Assembly (NCBI RefSeq): GCF_007655135.1
Contig: NC_045133.1
Location: forward strand, 17,085,845-17,149,844
Direction of reading: 5' to 3'
DNA: 64,000 nt
Source of the DNA: Punica granatum
Taxonomy: Eukaryota > Streptophyta > Magnoliopsida > Myrtales > Lythraceae
A program made the position numbers and the translations under genes. This document shows, piece by piece, positions 63,401-64,000 of the stretch. Under the pieces are notes generated by a model that was not told the DNA's origin, made no database searches, and was given only the letters and a program-made list of their open reading frames with translations. Position 1 is the stretch's first letter; every line of letters begins with the position of its first letter.

Positions 63401-64000
63401 ACCTTGGACCTTCATGGGAGACAAGGAAAAGGTAAACTCTGAGTTCATTTATAATAGAATACATAGTTATTAGGCCATATTATTAGTTGCTTTAACTGCT
63501 TTTTCTTCCTCTGTTAGTTAAGGACTTGTACAATCCCTTCAAGACTTGTTTCCTGATGCTGAGAAAAGGTTTTGCAGACGCCATATATGGAAGAATTTAT
63601 GCATAATACAAACTATCAAGAAAGGAAAAGAGCTTAAAGATCTTCTCTGGGTAGCTGCTACAGCCAATTACTCGGCTGAATTCTTTAGAGTCATAGAAGT
63701 GTTGAAGAGAGAGGATAAATAGGCTTGGTAATGGCTCCAAATTAAGGACCCATCATGATGGTCTAAGTCTCATTTTAGACCATACCCCTAGTGCGATGTC
63801 CTGTTGAAAAACCATTGTGAATGCTTCAATAGGTAACATATATATTTAAGCATTTAAGTGAAAAGTATAACTTATAACTTAAAAGTATGTGTTGATGCTT
63901 AATTTATTTCCTTTCTTTTGTAGGTGGATTTTAGAGGCAAATGATAAGCCTATTCTAACCTTATTGGAGGCTATCCGAACACAACTAATGAAGATGATGG
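60478..64000 (+). mobile_element. MULE F: second Mutator-like transposon, right end outside the window
   Basis: The left end GGGATAAATTGCACTAGTGG and the following promoter-like region resemble the terminal repeat of plant MULEs. A plus-strand transposase follows. The right TIR and target duplication lie beyond 64000, so the left boundary is provisional. Confidence 0.7.
61090..63985 (+). pseudogene. MULE F transposase with PB1-like N-terminal region, decayed, partial
   Basis: In changing frames: HHSGKLERG and KIDAHVKKLGIREFADYFW with TDEDALKM (PB1-like N-terminal region of many plant MULE proteins); a long Glu-rich stretch (about 62288-62611) with imperfect repeats such as EHEEVEGGEEEHEY; a MuDR DNA-binding-like part (VVKQVLRHYAMLN and GKHTCGND); the catalytic-core start TLIGLDGCWLKGIYGG (about 63207-63260); CRRHIWKNL (about 63575-63605); and, after a probable intron (about 63835-63924), WILEANDKPILTLLEAIRTQL. 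Stops at about 63032, 63176, 63259, 63346 and 63720 show decay. It differs from MULE A in having the PB1-like and acidic regions. Confidence 0.82.

Noticed and set aside
1..64000. tRNA or rRNA genes
   Set aside because: I scanned by eye for tRNA-like text and rRNA blocks and found none; the only tRNA-related sequence is the retrotransposon primer site.

Overview
This is a nuclear segment of a flowering plant, most likely a woody core eudicot (perhaps a rosid). The genes have many short exons with GT-AG introns, AT-rich intergenic DNA, CT-rich 5' leaders and typical plant transposons. The species cannot be fixed from sequence alone. All gene models below are hand-spliced: every exon join keeps the reading frame and each total is divisible by three, but no transcript evidence was available.

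0-36 kb is the gene-bearing part. In order: a PTI1-like receptor-like cytoplasmic kinase (+, 1318-4449, 362 aa); a Gemin2/SIP1-type snRNP-assembly protein (+, 8143-12333, 643 aa); a SANTA-domain protein of the KNL2 centromere-licensing family (+, 13906-15967, 289 aa); a GOT1 Golgi-transport membrane protein (-, 17091-19305, 140 aa); a dead LINE retrotransposon (20.1-24.3 kb) carrying a nested Tourist-like MITE; an RNase H fragment of a second LINE (about 26 kb); and a CMP-sialic-acid/UDP-galactose-type nucleotide-sugar transporter (+, 27937-35396, 14 coding exons, 404 aa). These are unrelated housekeeping genes with no operon-like logic.

36-64 kb is transposon territory with a single host gene. 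A Mutator-like element (MULE A, 39975-50662) has about 545-bp terminal inverted repeats, an 11-bp target duplication and a decayed transposase. A Ty3/gypsy LTR retrotransposon (45059-50307, minus strand, 5-bp TSD CTAAC, initiator-Met tRNA primer site) sits inside its right inverted repeat. The MULE ends 195 bp before the start codon of a zf-C3Hc3H (INO80D/KANSL2-like) gene (+, 50858-52853, 285 aa). Four foldback elements follow (54270-55098, 55111-56336, 56945-58926, 59592-60255), each with long inverted repeats and 9-10 bp target duplications. They were resolved here by matching inverted arms and flanking duplications. A second transposase-bearing MULE (F, from about 60478) runs off the right edge.

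The observations most worth following are: a 50-bp-arm perfect hairpin with a 4-nt loop inside a Gemin2 intron; a 45-bp in-frame tandem duplication that contains the KNL2-like stop codon and is followed by 31 further open codons; the nested MULE/gypsy structure directly upstream of the INO80D-like gene; and the tight MULE foldback cluster. I saw no clear sign of a wholly new biological system.
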